A stretch of 17,662 nucleotides of DNA from JANYBV01 sp043763155 (GTDB taxonomy: Bacteria > Pseudomonadota > Alphaproteobacteria > Rickettsiales > SXRF01): NCBI GenBank assembly GCA_043763155.1, contig JAYULW010000023.1:1-17662 (forward strand), given 5' to 3'. Shown here one piece after another: positions 1 to 7,687 of the stretch (position 1 is the stretch's first letter; each line of letters begins with the position of its first letter). Both the position numbers and the translations under genes were made by a program. The notes beneath the pieces are model-generated. The model was not told the DNA's origin and did no database searches. It was given only the letters and a program-made list of their open reading frames with translations.

Positions 1-429
1 AAAACCAAAACCGACGGCGCAGGCCCCAGCGCCACCGCCGCAGGCGACAACGTCTCCACCACCACCGACGGCAGCGCCCCCGCCGCCGCAGCCACCACCG
101 CCCCGGCCGAAAACTACTACCCGCCGCCAGCCCTCAAGCGCGCTCCCGGCAGCAAGCCCCAGTCCGCCATCCAGAAAGAAGACCTGTTCGACCCCGGTTT
201 CGGCGTACACCTGAACATGAAGGTCCAGGCCGAGGATTATGACGCCGCGCGCCCCAACCGCCCCGCAAACTACCAGATGAAGAATATTTACGTGGCTTTT
301 GAGGGCACCAAAGCCTTCACCAAAGACGAAGACGGCAACGCCGTGCCCCTACCCGACGGCTACTATGAAATGCCCGGAAATAAACGCAAAGTCCTGATTC
401 TGGCGGGTGAAAAAACCATCCCCAACTAG
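1..429 (+). CDS. 3' end of an unrecognised Ala/Thr/Pro-rich protein (partial)
   Basis: The frame is open from the first base to the TAG at 427-429, giving 142 residues with the true start probably left of the window. The first 45 or so residues are low-complexity Ala, Thr, Pro and Gly, like a flexible linker. The rest is a compact, charged stretch with aromatic residues, containing NIYVAFEGTKAF, DEDGNAVPLPDGYYEMP and, near the end, KVLILAGEK. I recognise no family. The first in-frame ATG is at 217 and would give only 70 residues, but the open frame and matching codon use upstream favour a longer gene. No transmembrane segment is visible. It could be the tail of an envelope or secreted protein, but only the linker-like composition suggests that. 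Confident it is coding, ignorant of function. Confidence 0.6.
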   Translation, partial: KTKTDGAGPSATAAGDNVSTTTDGSAPAAAATTAPAENYYPPPALKRAPGSKPQSAIQKEDLFDPGFGVHLNMKVQAEDYDAARPNRPANYQMKNIYVAFEGTKAFTKDEDGNAVPLPDGYYEMPGNKRKVLILAGEKTIPN

Positions 430-453
430 CCCCTCCGGCTCCCTGATAGGGGC
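429..453 (+). terminator. weak stem-loop after the first gene
   Basis: GCCCCT (429-434) pairs with AGGGGC (448-453) around a 13-base loop, directly at the stop codon of the preceding gene. There is no T-run after the stem, so it is at best a weak or factor-assisted terminator. Confidence 0.3.
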
Positions 454-479
454 ATCGGCACCCATTCTGTAGAAAATAC

Positions 480-508
480 CTGACATTTCCCCGGTTTCGC
501 TGTACATC
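480..508 (+). promoter_or_regulatory. possible sigma70-type promoter for dxs
   Basis: CTGACA (480-485, five of six to TTGACA) is followed after 17 bases by TACATC (503-508, three of six to TATAAT). A transcript from here would begin near 515. That leaves almost no leader for the ATG at 521 but a normal leader for the alternative GTG at 542. The -10 box is poor, so this is tentative. Confidence 0.25.
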
Positions 509-520
509 AGGCGTTCTTAA

Positions 521-2455
521 ATGAACTTACAAGCAGGCAAAGTGAGTACTACCCCCTTACTTGACCGGGTCCAAAGCCCGCGTGACCTTCGTGGCATGGA
601 GCTGGACCAGCTCGAAAAGCTGGCCGCCGAACTGCGTCAGGAAACCATTACCGCTGTCTCTGAAACGGGTGGCCATTTGGGCGCAGGTTTAGGCGTCGTC
701 GAACTCACCCTTGCTTTGCACCATGTGTTCAACACGCCCGAAGATATCCTCATCTGGGATGTCGGCCACCAATCCTACCCGCACAAAATTCTCACCGGCC
801 GTCGCGACCGCATCCGCTCGCTTCGCAAGCCCGGCGGCCTTTCCGGCTTTTGCAAGCGCGACGAAAGCGAATATGACGCCTTCGGCGCGGGCCACTCCTC
901 CACCTCTATTTCCGCAGGCCTCGGCATGGCCATCGCCCGCGACAAAAAAGGCGAAAAACACGACGTCGTCGCCATCATCGGCGATGGTGCGCTTTCCGCG
1001 GGCATGGCCTATGAGGCCATGAATAATGCAGGCGCCCTCGGCTCCCGCCTGATCGTAATCCTAAACGACAACGACATGTCCATCGCACCCCCCGTTGGTG
1101 CCATGAGCGCCTACCTTGCGCGCCTGATCTCGTCAACCCCCTACCACACGCTGCGCCATATCGGCAAAGCCGTCGCCAGCAAATTCCCCGAACCCCTGTC
1201 GCGCCTTGTGCGCAAGGCCGAGCATTTCGCGCGCGATTTCGCAGTGGGCGGCACCATGTTCGAGCAGCTTGGTTTTTACTATGTCGGCCCCGTTGATGGC
1301 CACAACCTCGCGCACCTCCTGCCCGTGCTGAAGAACATCAAGAATGAACCCGGCTCCGGCCCCATCCTGCTGCATGTCGTCACCAAAAAAGGCCACGGCT
1401 ACGCGCCAGCCGAAGCCGCCGACGACAAGTACCACGGCGTAAACAAATTCGACGTAACCACGGGCGCGCAAGCCAAGTCCACCCCCAAAGCCCCAAGCTA
1501 TACAAAGGTCTTCGCCGACAGCCTCATCGCAGAGGCGAAGAAGGACGATAAAATCATCGCCATCACCGCCGCCATGCCATCGGGCACAGGCCTCGACCTG
1601 TTTGAAAAACAATTCCCCGACCGCACCTACGATGTGGGCATCGCCGAACAACACGCCGTGACGTTTGCCGCGGGCCTCGCAACTCAGGGCTTCAAACCCT
1701 TCTGCGCCATTTACTCCACCTTCCTGCAACGCGCCTACGACCAGGTGGTGCATGATGTCGCCATCCAGAAACTCCCCGTGCGCTTCGCCATTGACCGCGC
1801 AGGGCTTGTGGGTGCCGACGGCCCAACCCACGCAGGCTCCTTCGACCTCACCTACCTCACTACGCTTCCCAACTTCGTCGTCATGGCCCCAAGCGACGAA
1901 GCCGAGCTGATGCACATGACCGCAACAGCCGCAAGCATCAATGACCGCCCCAGCGCCATGCGCTACCCCCGCGGCGAAGGCACCGGCGTAACGCTTCCCG
2001 CAGAAGGTCAAATTTTGGAAATCGGCAAAGGCCGCATCATTCGCACGGGCAGCCGCGTAGCGCTGCTTTCGCTCGGCACGCGCCTCGCCGAATGCGAAAA
2101 AGCAGCAGACACGCTTGAAGCCGCAGGCATCAGCACCACCGTAGCCGATGCACGCTTCGCCAAGCCTCTGGACGAAAATCTCATCCGCCAGCTCTTCAAA
2201 AACCACGAACTCGTGGTGACAGTAGAAGAGGGGGCCATCGGCGGTTTCGGCGCACATGTGTTGTGCTTCGCAGCAAAAGAAGGCCTGCTCACCTCAAACA
2301 ACCGCTGCCTGCCCCTTTACCTGCCCGACACGTTTCAGGAACAGAACAACCCCGCCACCATGTACGACGAAGCAGGCCTGAACGCCGCGCAGATCGTGGC
2401 AAGCGTGCAAGAGCAGCTCGGCCAGAAACCCGCGCTAGTTAAGAAAGCACGTTAA
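521..2455 (+). CDS. dxs: 1-deoxy-D-xylulose-5-phosphate synthase
   Basis: DXS makes 1-deoxy-D-xylulose 5-phosphate from pyruvate and glyceraldehyde 3-phosphate. This thiamine-diphosphate reaction is the first step of the MEP isoprenoid pathway and also feeds thiamine and pyridoxal synthesis. The 644 residues match the family length. The N-terminal TPP domain carries H52 in TGGHLG, the WDVGHQSYPHKILTGRRD block, and the GDG...NN cofactor motif from residue 154. The pyrimidine-binding domain carries the catalytic glutamate E376 in GIAEQHAVTFAAG, followed by YSTFLQRAYDQVVHDVAIQ. A transketolase C-terminal domain closes the protein. It is intact. The start is uncertain: ATG 521 has no clear ribosome site. 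The in-frame GTG at 542 gives MSTTPLLDRVQSP, a typical DXS beginning, and has AAGCAGG just upstream, so the protein may be 637 residues. Confidence 0.97.
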   Translation: MNLQAGKVSTTPLLDRVQSPRDLRGMELDQLEKLAAELRQETITAVSETGGHLGAGLGVVELTLALHHVFNTPEDILIWDVGHQSYPHKILTGRRDRIRSLRKPGGLSGFCKRDESEYDAFGAGHSSTSISAGLGMAIARDKKGEKHDVVAIIGDGALSAGMAYEAMNNAGALGSRLIVILNDNDMSIAPPVGAMSAYLARLISSTPYHTLRHIGKAVASKFPEPLSRLVRKAEHFARDFAVGGTMFEQLGFYYVGPVDGHNLAHLLPVLKNIKNEPGSGPILLHVVTKKGHGYAPAEAADDKYHGVNKFDVTTGAQAKSTPKAPSYTKVFADSLIAEAKKDDKIIAITAAMPSGTGLDLFEKQFPDRTYDVGIAEQHAVTFAAGLATQGFKPFCAIYSTFLQRAYDQVVHDVAIQKLPVRFAIDRAGLVGADGPTHAGSFDLTYLTTLPNFVVMAPSDEAELMHMTATAASINDRPSAMRYPRGEGTGVTLPAEGQILEIGKGRIIRTGSRVALLSLGTRLAECEKAADTLEAAGISTTVADARFAKPLDENLIRQLFKNHELVVTVEEGAIGGFGAHVLCFAAKEGLLTSNNRCLPLYLPDTFQEQNNPATMYDEAGLNAAQIVASVQEQLGQKPALVKKAR

Positions 2456-2618
2456 GAACCCCGAATAAAACATTGCAGTCCCGGAATAAATCTTCCGAAC
2501 GTAATGTGCCACATGAAAAAGTGGGGAAGGGGGCTGCGCCAACCCGCACATACGCGCTTTCTGCTTTAAACAGAACCGCTTCACCACTACAGTTAAGCCA
2601 ACACATGAAAGAGCGCCC

Positions 2619-3119
2619 ATGTATCTGAGCACACTGCTGGTCACAGGCAATAAACTCCACGCTGGCGATCGTATTTTCACCTGCGCGGTGGGCAAGGGCG
2701 GTTTCTCCGCATCCAAAAAAGAGGGTGATGGTGCCACCCCCATCGGCATCTTTCCTTTGCGCGAATGTTACTACCGCCCCGACCGCCACGCCGCCCCCAA
2801 AACGGGCCTTCCCATTATCGCCATGGCCGCCGATGACGGCTGGTGCGACGCCCCTGACAGTCAGTTTTATAACTTACCCGTAAAAACACCGTTTAATCAA
2901 TCACATGAAGCTATGTGGCGCGAGGATAATCTATACGATTTCGTGATCCCCATGGGCTATAACGACGACCCCATTATACCCGGTAAAGGCAGTGCCATTT
3001 TCATGCATATCGCCAAGCCCGGTTACGAGCCAACCGAAGGCTGCGTGGCCCTGTCCCTTTCCGACATGCAGGCGCTTTTGCCCCTGCTTTCGGTGCGCAC
3101 CCTTATCGAAATCCGCTGA
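2619..3119 (+). CDS. YkuD-family L,D-transpeptidase, no signal peptide
   Basis: This is a 166-residue member of the YkuD/ErfK family, whose members cross-link peptidoglycan or attach proteins to it through a catalytic cysteine. H130 in AIFMHIAKPGY and C142 in TEGCVALS form the family active-site motif (H, then GC about a dozen residues on). Upstream blocks such as KKEGDGATPIGIFPLRECYYR and GLPIIAMAADDGWCDAPD fit a short alphaproteobacterial subgroup that is essentially the bare catalytic domain. ATG 2619 is the only possible start: the frame is closed by a TGA at 2514 and has no other ATG, GTG or TTG after it. AAAGAG lies 5 bases upstream. No signal peptide or membrane segment is visible, so how it would reach the periplasm is unclear. 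It stands alone between dxs and ahcY. Confidence 0.88.
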   Translation: MYLSTLLVTGNKLHAGDRIFTCAVGKGGFSASKKEGDGATPIGIFPLRECYYRPDRHAAPKTGLPIIAMAADDGWCDAPDSQFYNLPVKTPFNQSHEAMWREDNLYDFVIPMGYNDDPIIPGKGSAIFMHIAKPGYEPTEGCVALSLSDMQALLPLLSVRTLIEIR

Positions 3120-3210
3120 TTCTGGCCCCATATAGACATTTATCGGTTGAATTTTACCGCCGCCAACGGTAGTTTCCGCGCTCATTCTCTATATAAGGAT
3201 TTCAACGATC

Positions 3211-4533
3211 ATGGCAACGCAGGCAAACAAAATGACCCTCCAGGCAAACAAAGACTTCAAGGTAGCAGACATCTCGCTGGCAACGTGGGGCCGCAACGAA
3301 ATCTCTCTGGCCGAAACCGAAATGCCCGGCCTCATGGCCATCCGTGCCGAATATAAAGCCGCACAGCCCCTGAAGGGCGCGCGCATCGCTGGCTGCCTGC
3401 ACATGACCATCCAGACCGCCGTACTCATCGAAACCCTCACCGAACTCGGCGCAACCGTGCGCTGGAGCAGCTGCAACATTTTCTCGACCCAGGATCAGGC
3501 CGCAGCCGCAATCGCCGCTGCTGGTATCCCCGTGTTCGCCTGGAAGGGTGAAACCGAAGAAGAATACGAATGGTGCATAGAACAGACCATCAAAGGCCCC
3601 GATGGCTGGACCCCCAACATGATCCTCGATGACGGCGGCGACCTCACCGTGATCCTGCACAACAAATACCCCGAGATGATGAAAGACGTAAAAGGCATCT
3701 CCGAAGAAACCACCACCGGTGTTCACCGCCTGTACGAAATGATGAAAGCCGGCACCCTGAAAGTGCCCGCCATTGACGTGAACAACTCGGTCACCAAGTC
3801 CAAGTTCGACAACCTCTACGGCTGCCGCGAATCGCTGCCCGATGGCCTGAAACGCGCCACCGACATCATGATCGCAGGTAAAGTTGCAGTCGTTGCCGGT
3901 TACGGCGACGTGGGCAAAGGCTGCGCACACGCGCTCAAAGGCCAGGGCGCCCGCGTGATGATCACCGAAATTGACCCCATCTGCGCACTGCAAGCCGCCA
4001 TGGAAGGCTATCAGGTAGTCACCATGGATGAAGCAGCAGCACAGGGCGACATCTTCGTAACCGCAACCGGAAACGTAGACGTCATCACCCTTGAACACAT
4101 GCGCAAAATGAAAGACCGCGCCATCGTGTGCAACATCGGCCATTTCGACAGCGAAATTCAGGTAGCGGCACTGCGCAACCTGAAATGGAAAGAGATCAAG
4201 CCGCAGGTGGACGAAATCGCGTTCCCCGACGGCAAGCGCCTCATCCTGCTCGCCCAAGGCCGCCTCGTGAACCTTGGTTGCGCCACCGGCCACCCCAGCT
4301 TCGTGATGTCCACCAGCTTCTCGAATCAGGTTCTTGCCCAGATCGAACTGTGGAAAAACGCATCCAAATACGAAAACAAAGTATACGTGCTGCCCAAGCA
4401 TCTCGACGAAAAAGTGGCAGCCCTGCATCTGGAAAAGCTCGGCGTGAAGCTGACCAAGCTCACCCCTGAGCAGGCAAAGTATATTGCTGTTGACGCGAAC
4501 GGCCCGTTCAAGCCCGACACCTACAGGTATTGA
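3211..4533 (+). CDS. ahcY: S-adenosylhomocysteine hydrolase, short form
   Basis: AhcY reversibly splits S-adenosylhomocysteine into adenosine and homocysteine. It removes the by-product inhibitor of methyltransferases and returns homocysteine to methionine synthesis. It works as a cytosolic NAD+-bound tetramer. The 440 residues are complete: HMTIQTAVLIETL near the N terminus, SEETTTGVHRLY (165-176), NNSVTKSKFDNLYG, the NAD-binding glycine motif G-x-G-x-x-G at 230-235, CNIGHFDSEI (308-316), HPSFVMS and the invariant end KPDTYRY. Only about 16 residues separate DGGD (141-144) from KGISEETTTG (161 on). Most alphaproteobacterial AhcY proteins carry an extra segment of roughly 40 residues there. 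AAGGA at 3195-3199 lies 11 bases before ATG 3211, and a second ATG at 3232 is less likely. The 91-base leader holds only a small hairpin (TACCG/CGGTA, 3156-3172), and I recognise no riboswitch in it. Confidence 0.97.
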   Translation: MATQANKMTLQANKDFKVADISLATWGRNEISLAETEMPGLMAIRAEYKAAQPLKGARIAGCLHMTIQTAVLIETLTELGATVRWSSCNIFSTQDQAAAAIAAAGIPVFAWKGETEEEYEWCIEQTIKGPDGWTPNMILDDGGDLTVILHNKYPEMMKDVKGISEETTTGVHRLYEMMKAGTLKVPAIDVNNSVTKSKFDNLYGCRESLPDGLKRATDIMIAGKVAVVAGYGDVGKGCAHALKGQGARVMITEIDPICALQAAMEGYQVVTMDEAAAQGDIFVTATGNVDVITLEHMRKMKDRAIVCNIGHFDSEIQVAALRNLKWKEIKPQVDEIAFPDGKRLILLAQGRLVNLGCATGHPSFVMSTSFSNQVLAQIELWKNASKYENKVYVLPKHLDEKVAALHLEKLGVKLTKLTPEQAKYIAVDANGPFKPDTYRY

Positions 4534-4584
4534 TAGCCACCTAAAATTCTATCTAAATCTTGTAGCAAATCGCATGACAGCGTG

Positions 4585-4596
4585 ATGCAATTGCAT
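4585..4596. promoter_or_regulatory. perfect 12-bp palindrome between ahcY and divL
   Basis: ATGCAATTGCAT is a perfect inverted repeat about 40 bases before the kinase start. GATGCAA, which includes its left arm (4584-4590), recurs at 4603-4609. The pairing looks like a regulator-binding site, but I cannot match it to a known one. I found no CtrA-type TTAA-N7-TTAA in this gap. Confidence 0.3.
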
Positions 4597-4634
4597 TAGA
4601 AAGATGCAAGAGCTTGTTGTGTTGATTGAGGGCT

Positions 4635-6827
4635 ATGAGAAAAAACGATCATCTCGCGAAGGTTGCGGCAGTGTTTACAGCGGGCGTCATGCCCGCTGCG
4701 CCTGCCTTTGCGGCTGATGGCGGCCTGAGCGCAAATGTACAGGGCGCGCTTTTCACCCTCGGCGTTTTCGTGGTCGCCTTCATCGTCGGCTACAAATTCC
4801 AGCCCCCGAAAAAATTATCCGACACCGAAGACGAGGATAAAAAACTCCCCGTACTCCATTCCGCTGGCCCGCGTATGGAACCGCTCGGCGATCCCGAAAT
4901 CGCACGCATCAAACAGGAAAACGAAAAAATAAAGCGCGACATGCGCTACTATTCCACCATCATCAACATGGCTCCATACCCCATCTGGCAGCGCGACAAC
5001 ACGGGCAAGCTCTGCTTCTACAACCTCTCTTACAGTGTGGCCGTTGAAGATGTGATGGAAAAAGAAGACATCACCGAAACCCCGGAACTCGACAAAAAAT
5101 CAAAAATCATGGCCATGCAGGCCTTCGAAACGAACCGCCCCGTCAGCGACCGCCGCCATGTGGTCATCGGCGGCGAGCGCAAGCTGTACGACATCACCGA
5201 AATGCCCGTACCTGAGGAAAAAATCAGCGTCGGCTTCGCCTTCGACATGAGCGAGCTGGAAGAACTGAAAGAAGATCTCGCCCGCCACATCTCCGCGCAG
5301 GACGATTTGCTGGAAAGCTCTGCAAGCGCCATGGCCATTTATGGTGCCGACATGCGCCTCAAATCCTTCAACTATGCCTTCGCCGCCCTCTGGAAGCTCG
5401 ACGAAGTCTGGCTCGACATGCAGCCCACCTATGCCGAAATACTGGAAGCCCTCCGCGAAAAACGCAAACTCCCCGAACAGGCCAACTTCCAGCTCTTCAA
5501 GCAGCAGCAAATAAAGCTCTTCACCGGCCTTATCGAACCGCACGAAGAATTCTTCTACCTGCCCGACGGCAAGGCCCTGCGCGTGATCGCCATCCCCCAT
5601 GCCCTCGGCGGCATCTTGTTTGCGTATGAAGACGTAACCGACCGCCTCGCGCTGGAACGCTCCTATAACACCCTCATCGCCGTGCAGCGCGAAACGCTGG
5701 ATAATTTGCATGAAGGTGTTGCCGTATTCGCCGAAGATGGCCGCCTGAAACTCTCCAACCCCGGCTACCTGGCGCTGTGGAACATTGACATGGAAACCGC
5801 CAGCGCCGAACCCCACATCCGCGACATTATTGACAAATGCCGCAACCTTTTCGTGTTCGACGATTGGGAAAAATTCCAGTCCGCCCATATCAACCACATT
5901 CAGTCGCGCGACTTCATCTCGCAGATCATCGAACGCACCGACGGTAAAGTAATTGACTGGCGCAAAGTGCCGCTGCCCGATGGCGCAACCCTGATTACCT
6001 ATCTCGACGTAACCGACACCACGCTGGTGGAGCGCTCTTTGCGCGAACGCAACGAAGCATTGCAGGAAGCCGACAAACTCAAAACCGAATTCCTCGCCAA
6101 CGTGTCCTACGAACTCCGCTCGCCGCTCACCAGCATCAGTGGTTTCTCGGAAATGCTGGGCCAGCAATATTTTGGTCCCTTGTCGGAAAAACAAAAAGAA
6201 TATGTTGATGGCATCCAGCAATCGTCGCAGCATCTCATGCACCTCATCAACGACATTCTGGATTTAGCCAGCGTGGAAGCCGGTTACATGCGCCTCGAAG
6301 TGGGCAAATTCGACGTGTACGCCATGATGAAATCGGTGCTGTCGCTGATTCAGGAACGCGCCAAGGAATATACCCTCAAGGTGAAATTCGAGTGCCCCTC
6401 GCGCATCGGAAAAATGCTGGGCGACGAAACGCGCATCAAGCAGATCATGTTCAACTTGCTATCCAACGCCATCAAATACTCCGAACCCGGCTCCACCGTA
6501 ACGCTGGGCGCAAAGGAAGAGGGCGACGCAGGCCTGGTGCTGTGGGTGACCGACGAAGGCAAAGGCATTCCCGCCGAAGAGCAGGAAGCCGTGTTCTCTA
6601 AATTCTACAAGGGCAGGAACCAGGAGGGCGCGCGCAGCGAGTCCGGCGGCCAGCGCGGCGGCACGGGTCTGGGCCTGTCCATCGTGAAAAGCTTCATCGA
6701 ACTGCATGGCGGCACGGTGCACTTAAATTCTGAACTGGGCAAGGGCACCACCTTTGAGTGCCATCTGCAACGCGCCAATCCCGATCTGCAACCCTTGGTA
6801 AAATCCAAGAAAGCCGTACCCGCATGA
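4635..6827 (+). CDS. divL: DivL-like PAS sensor kinase with tyrosine at the phospho-acceptor site
   Basis: This is a 730-residue membrane-anchored kinase. A signal-like N terminus ending PAAPAFA (about 20-26) is followed by a membrane segment (about 35-53), roughly three PAS-like modules (about 70-460), a HisKA helix and a HATPase domain. The H-box reads FLANVSYELRSPL: the usual histidine is Y492 (codon TAC at 6108). The ATPase part looks intact, with LLSNAIKYS around N611, DEGKGIP from D640 and GGTGLGLS at 675-682. Tyrosine here is the hallmark of Caulobacter DivL, which senses DivK and steers CckA and thereby CtrA in cell-cycle control. From memory, an ahcY-next-to-PAS-kinase arrangement recurs in other alphaproteobacteria. 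ATG 4635 is chosen, with GAGGG very close upstream. TTG 4626, right after an in-frame TGA, is the only longer option. Its stop overlaps the purU start. Confidence 0.85.
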   Translation: MRKNDHLAKVAAVFTAGVMPAAPAFAADGGLSANVQGALFTLGVFVVAFIVGYKFQPPKKLSDTEDEDKKLPVLHSAGPRMEPLGDPEIARIKQENEKIKRDMRYYSTIINMAPYPIWQRDNTGKLCFYNLSYSVAVEDVMEKEDITETPELDKKSKIMAMQAFETNRPVSDRRHVVIGGERKLYDITEMPVPEEKISVGFAFDMSELEELKEDLARHISAQDDLLESSASAMAIYGADMRLKSFNYAFAALWKLDEVWLDMQPTYAEILEALREKRKLPEQANFQLFKQQQIKLFTGLIEPHEEFFYLPDGKALRVIAIPHALGGILFAYEDVTDRLALERSYNTLIAVQRETLDNLHEGVAVFAEDGRLKLSNPGYLALWNIDMETASAEPHIRDIIDKCRNLFVFDDWEKFQSAHINHIQSRDFISQIIERTDGKVIDWRKVPLPDGATLITYLDVTDTTLVERSLRERNEALQEADKLKTEFLANVSYELRSPLTSISGFSEMLGQQYFGPLSEKQKEYVDGIQQSSQHLMHLINDILDLASVEAGYMRLEVGKFDVYAMMKSVLSLIQERAKEYTLKVKFECPSRIGKMLGDETRIKQIMFNLLSNAIKYSEPGSTVTLGAKEEGDAGLVLWVTDEGKGIPAEEQEAVFSKFYKGRNQEGARSESGGQRGGTGLGLSIVKSFIELHGGTVHLNSELGKGTTFECHLQRANPDLQPLVKSKKAVPA

Positions 6828-7684
6828 CCGAAAAACGCTATATCCTGATTCTCTCCTGCAAGGACGTGCGCGGCATCGTGGCCGCCGTCACCGGCTTCCT
6901 CGCGCAGCATTATGGCTTCATCATCGAGTCCGCGCAGTTTGGCGACGAATCCACCGGCTCCTTCTTCCTGCGCATCGAATTCAAAGTGGAAACGCCCGGC
7001 CCCAGCGAAGACGTGCTGAAAAAAGCCTTCTACGAAAAAGTGGCGCAAGCCTTCAATATGCGCTGGCAAATCGTGGATAAGAGCCACAAAAGCCGCGTAC
7101 TGATCATGGTCTCCAAATACGGCCATTGCCTGAACGATTTGCTGTACCGCTATTCCACCAGCCAGCTCGCCATCGAAGTGCCCGCCATCATCTCCAACCA
7201 CGAAGATTGGCGCGGCGTGGCCGAGTGGCACAATATCCCCTATTATTGCTTCCCCGTGTCCCCCGCCAATAAGGCAGAGCAGGAAGCCAAAATCATGGAA
7301 GTGGTCGAGCGCCACGACATTGACGTGGTAGTGCTGGCCCGCTACATGCAGGTGCTGTCGGACGATATGTGCAGCAAAATGAATGGCCGCATCATCAACA
7401 TCCACCATTCGTTCCTGCCCAGTTTCAAAGGCGCGCAGCCCTACCATCAGGCCTTCGACCGCGGCGTGAAACTCATCGGCGCCACCGCCCATTACGTAAC
7501 CGCAGCGCTCGACGAAGGCCCGATCATCGAGCAGGAAGTCGCCCGCGTGGACCACACCCACCAGCCCGACGATCTGGCAGCATTAGGCCGCGACGTGGAG
7601 TGCTTAGCGCTGTCTCGCGCGCTGAAATACCACATCGAACAGCGCGTACTGCTCAACGGCACCAAAACAGTTGTGTTCAAATAA
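6824..7684 (+). CDS. purU: formyltetrahydrofolate deformylase
   Basis: PurU hydrolyses 10-formyl-tetrahydrofolate to formate and tetrahydrofolate, balancing one-carbon pools and supplying formate to PurT-type purine synthesis where present. The 286 residues match the family. An N-terminal ACT domain (about 5-85, starting RYILILSCKDVRGIVAAVTG) is a usual site for amino-acid regulation. The formyltransferase fold follows, with the catalytic set N192, H194 and D230 in INIHHSFLPSFKGA and HYVTAALDEGPI. The start is ATG 6824, which overlaps the TGA of the upstream kinase as ATGA. A longer in-frame opening from 6758 lies inside the kinase and adds residues unlike the family, so I reject it. The overlap implies translation coupled to divL. 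The gene ends three bases from a convergent methyltransferase gene. Confidence 0.95.
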   Translation: MTEKRYILILSCKDVRGIVAAVTGFLAQHYGFIIESAQFGDESTGSFFLRIEFKVETPGPSEDVLKKAFYEKVAQAFNMRWQIVDKSHKSRVLIMVSKYGHCLNDLLYRYSTSQLAIEVPAIISNHEDWRGVAEWHNIPYYCFPVSPANKAEQEAKIMEVVERHDIDVVVLARYMQVLSDDMCSKMNGRIINIHHSFLPSFKGAQPYHQAFDRGVKLIGATAHYVTAALDEGPIIEQEVARVDHTHQPDDLAALGRDVECLALSRALKYHIEQRVLLNGTKTVVFK

Positions 7685-7687
7685 AGC

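Noticed and set aside
3120..3210. Possible SAM or SAH riboswitch before ahcY
   Set aside because: Only a 5-bp hairpin (TACCG/CGGTA) is seen, and I find none of the conserved blocks of the SAH or SAM classes. A covariance-model search would settle it.
3202..4428. A 408-codon open frame antisense to ahcY
   Set aside because: Same cause: it mirrors ahcY codons, its product is His/Gly/Phe-rich, and it has no start signals or family features.
6758..6823. Longer purU start inside divL
   Set aside because: The added 22 residues do not resemble PurU, whereas ATG 6824 gives the normal ACT-domain start and the common ATGA overlap.
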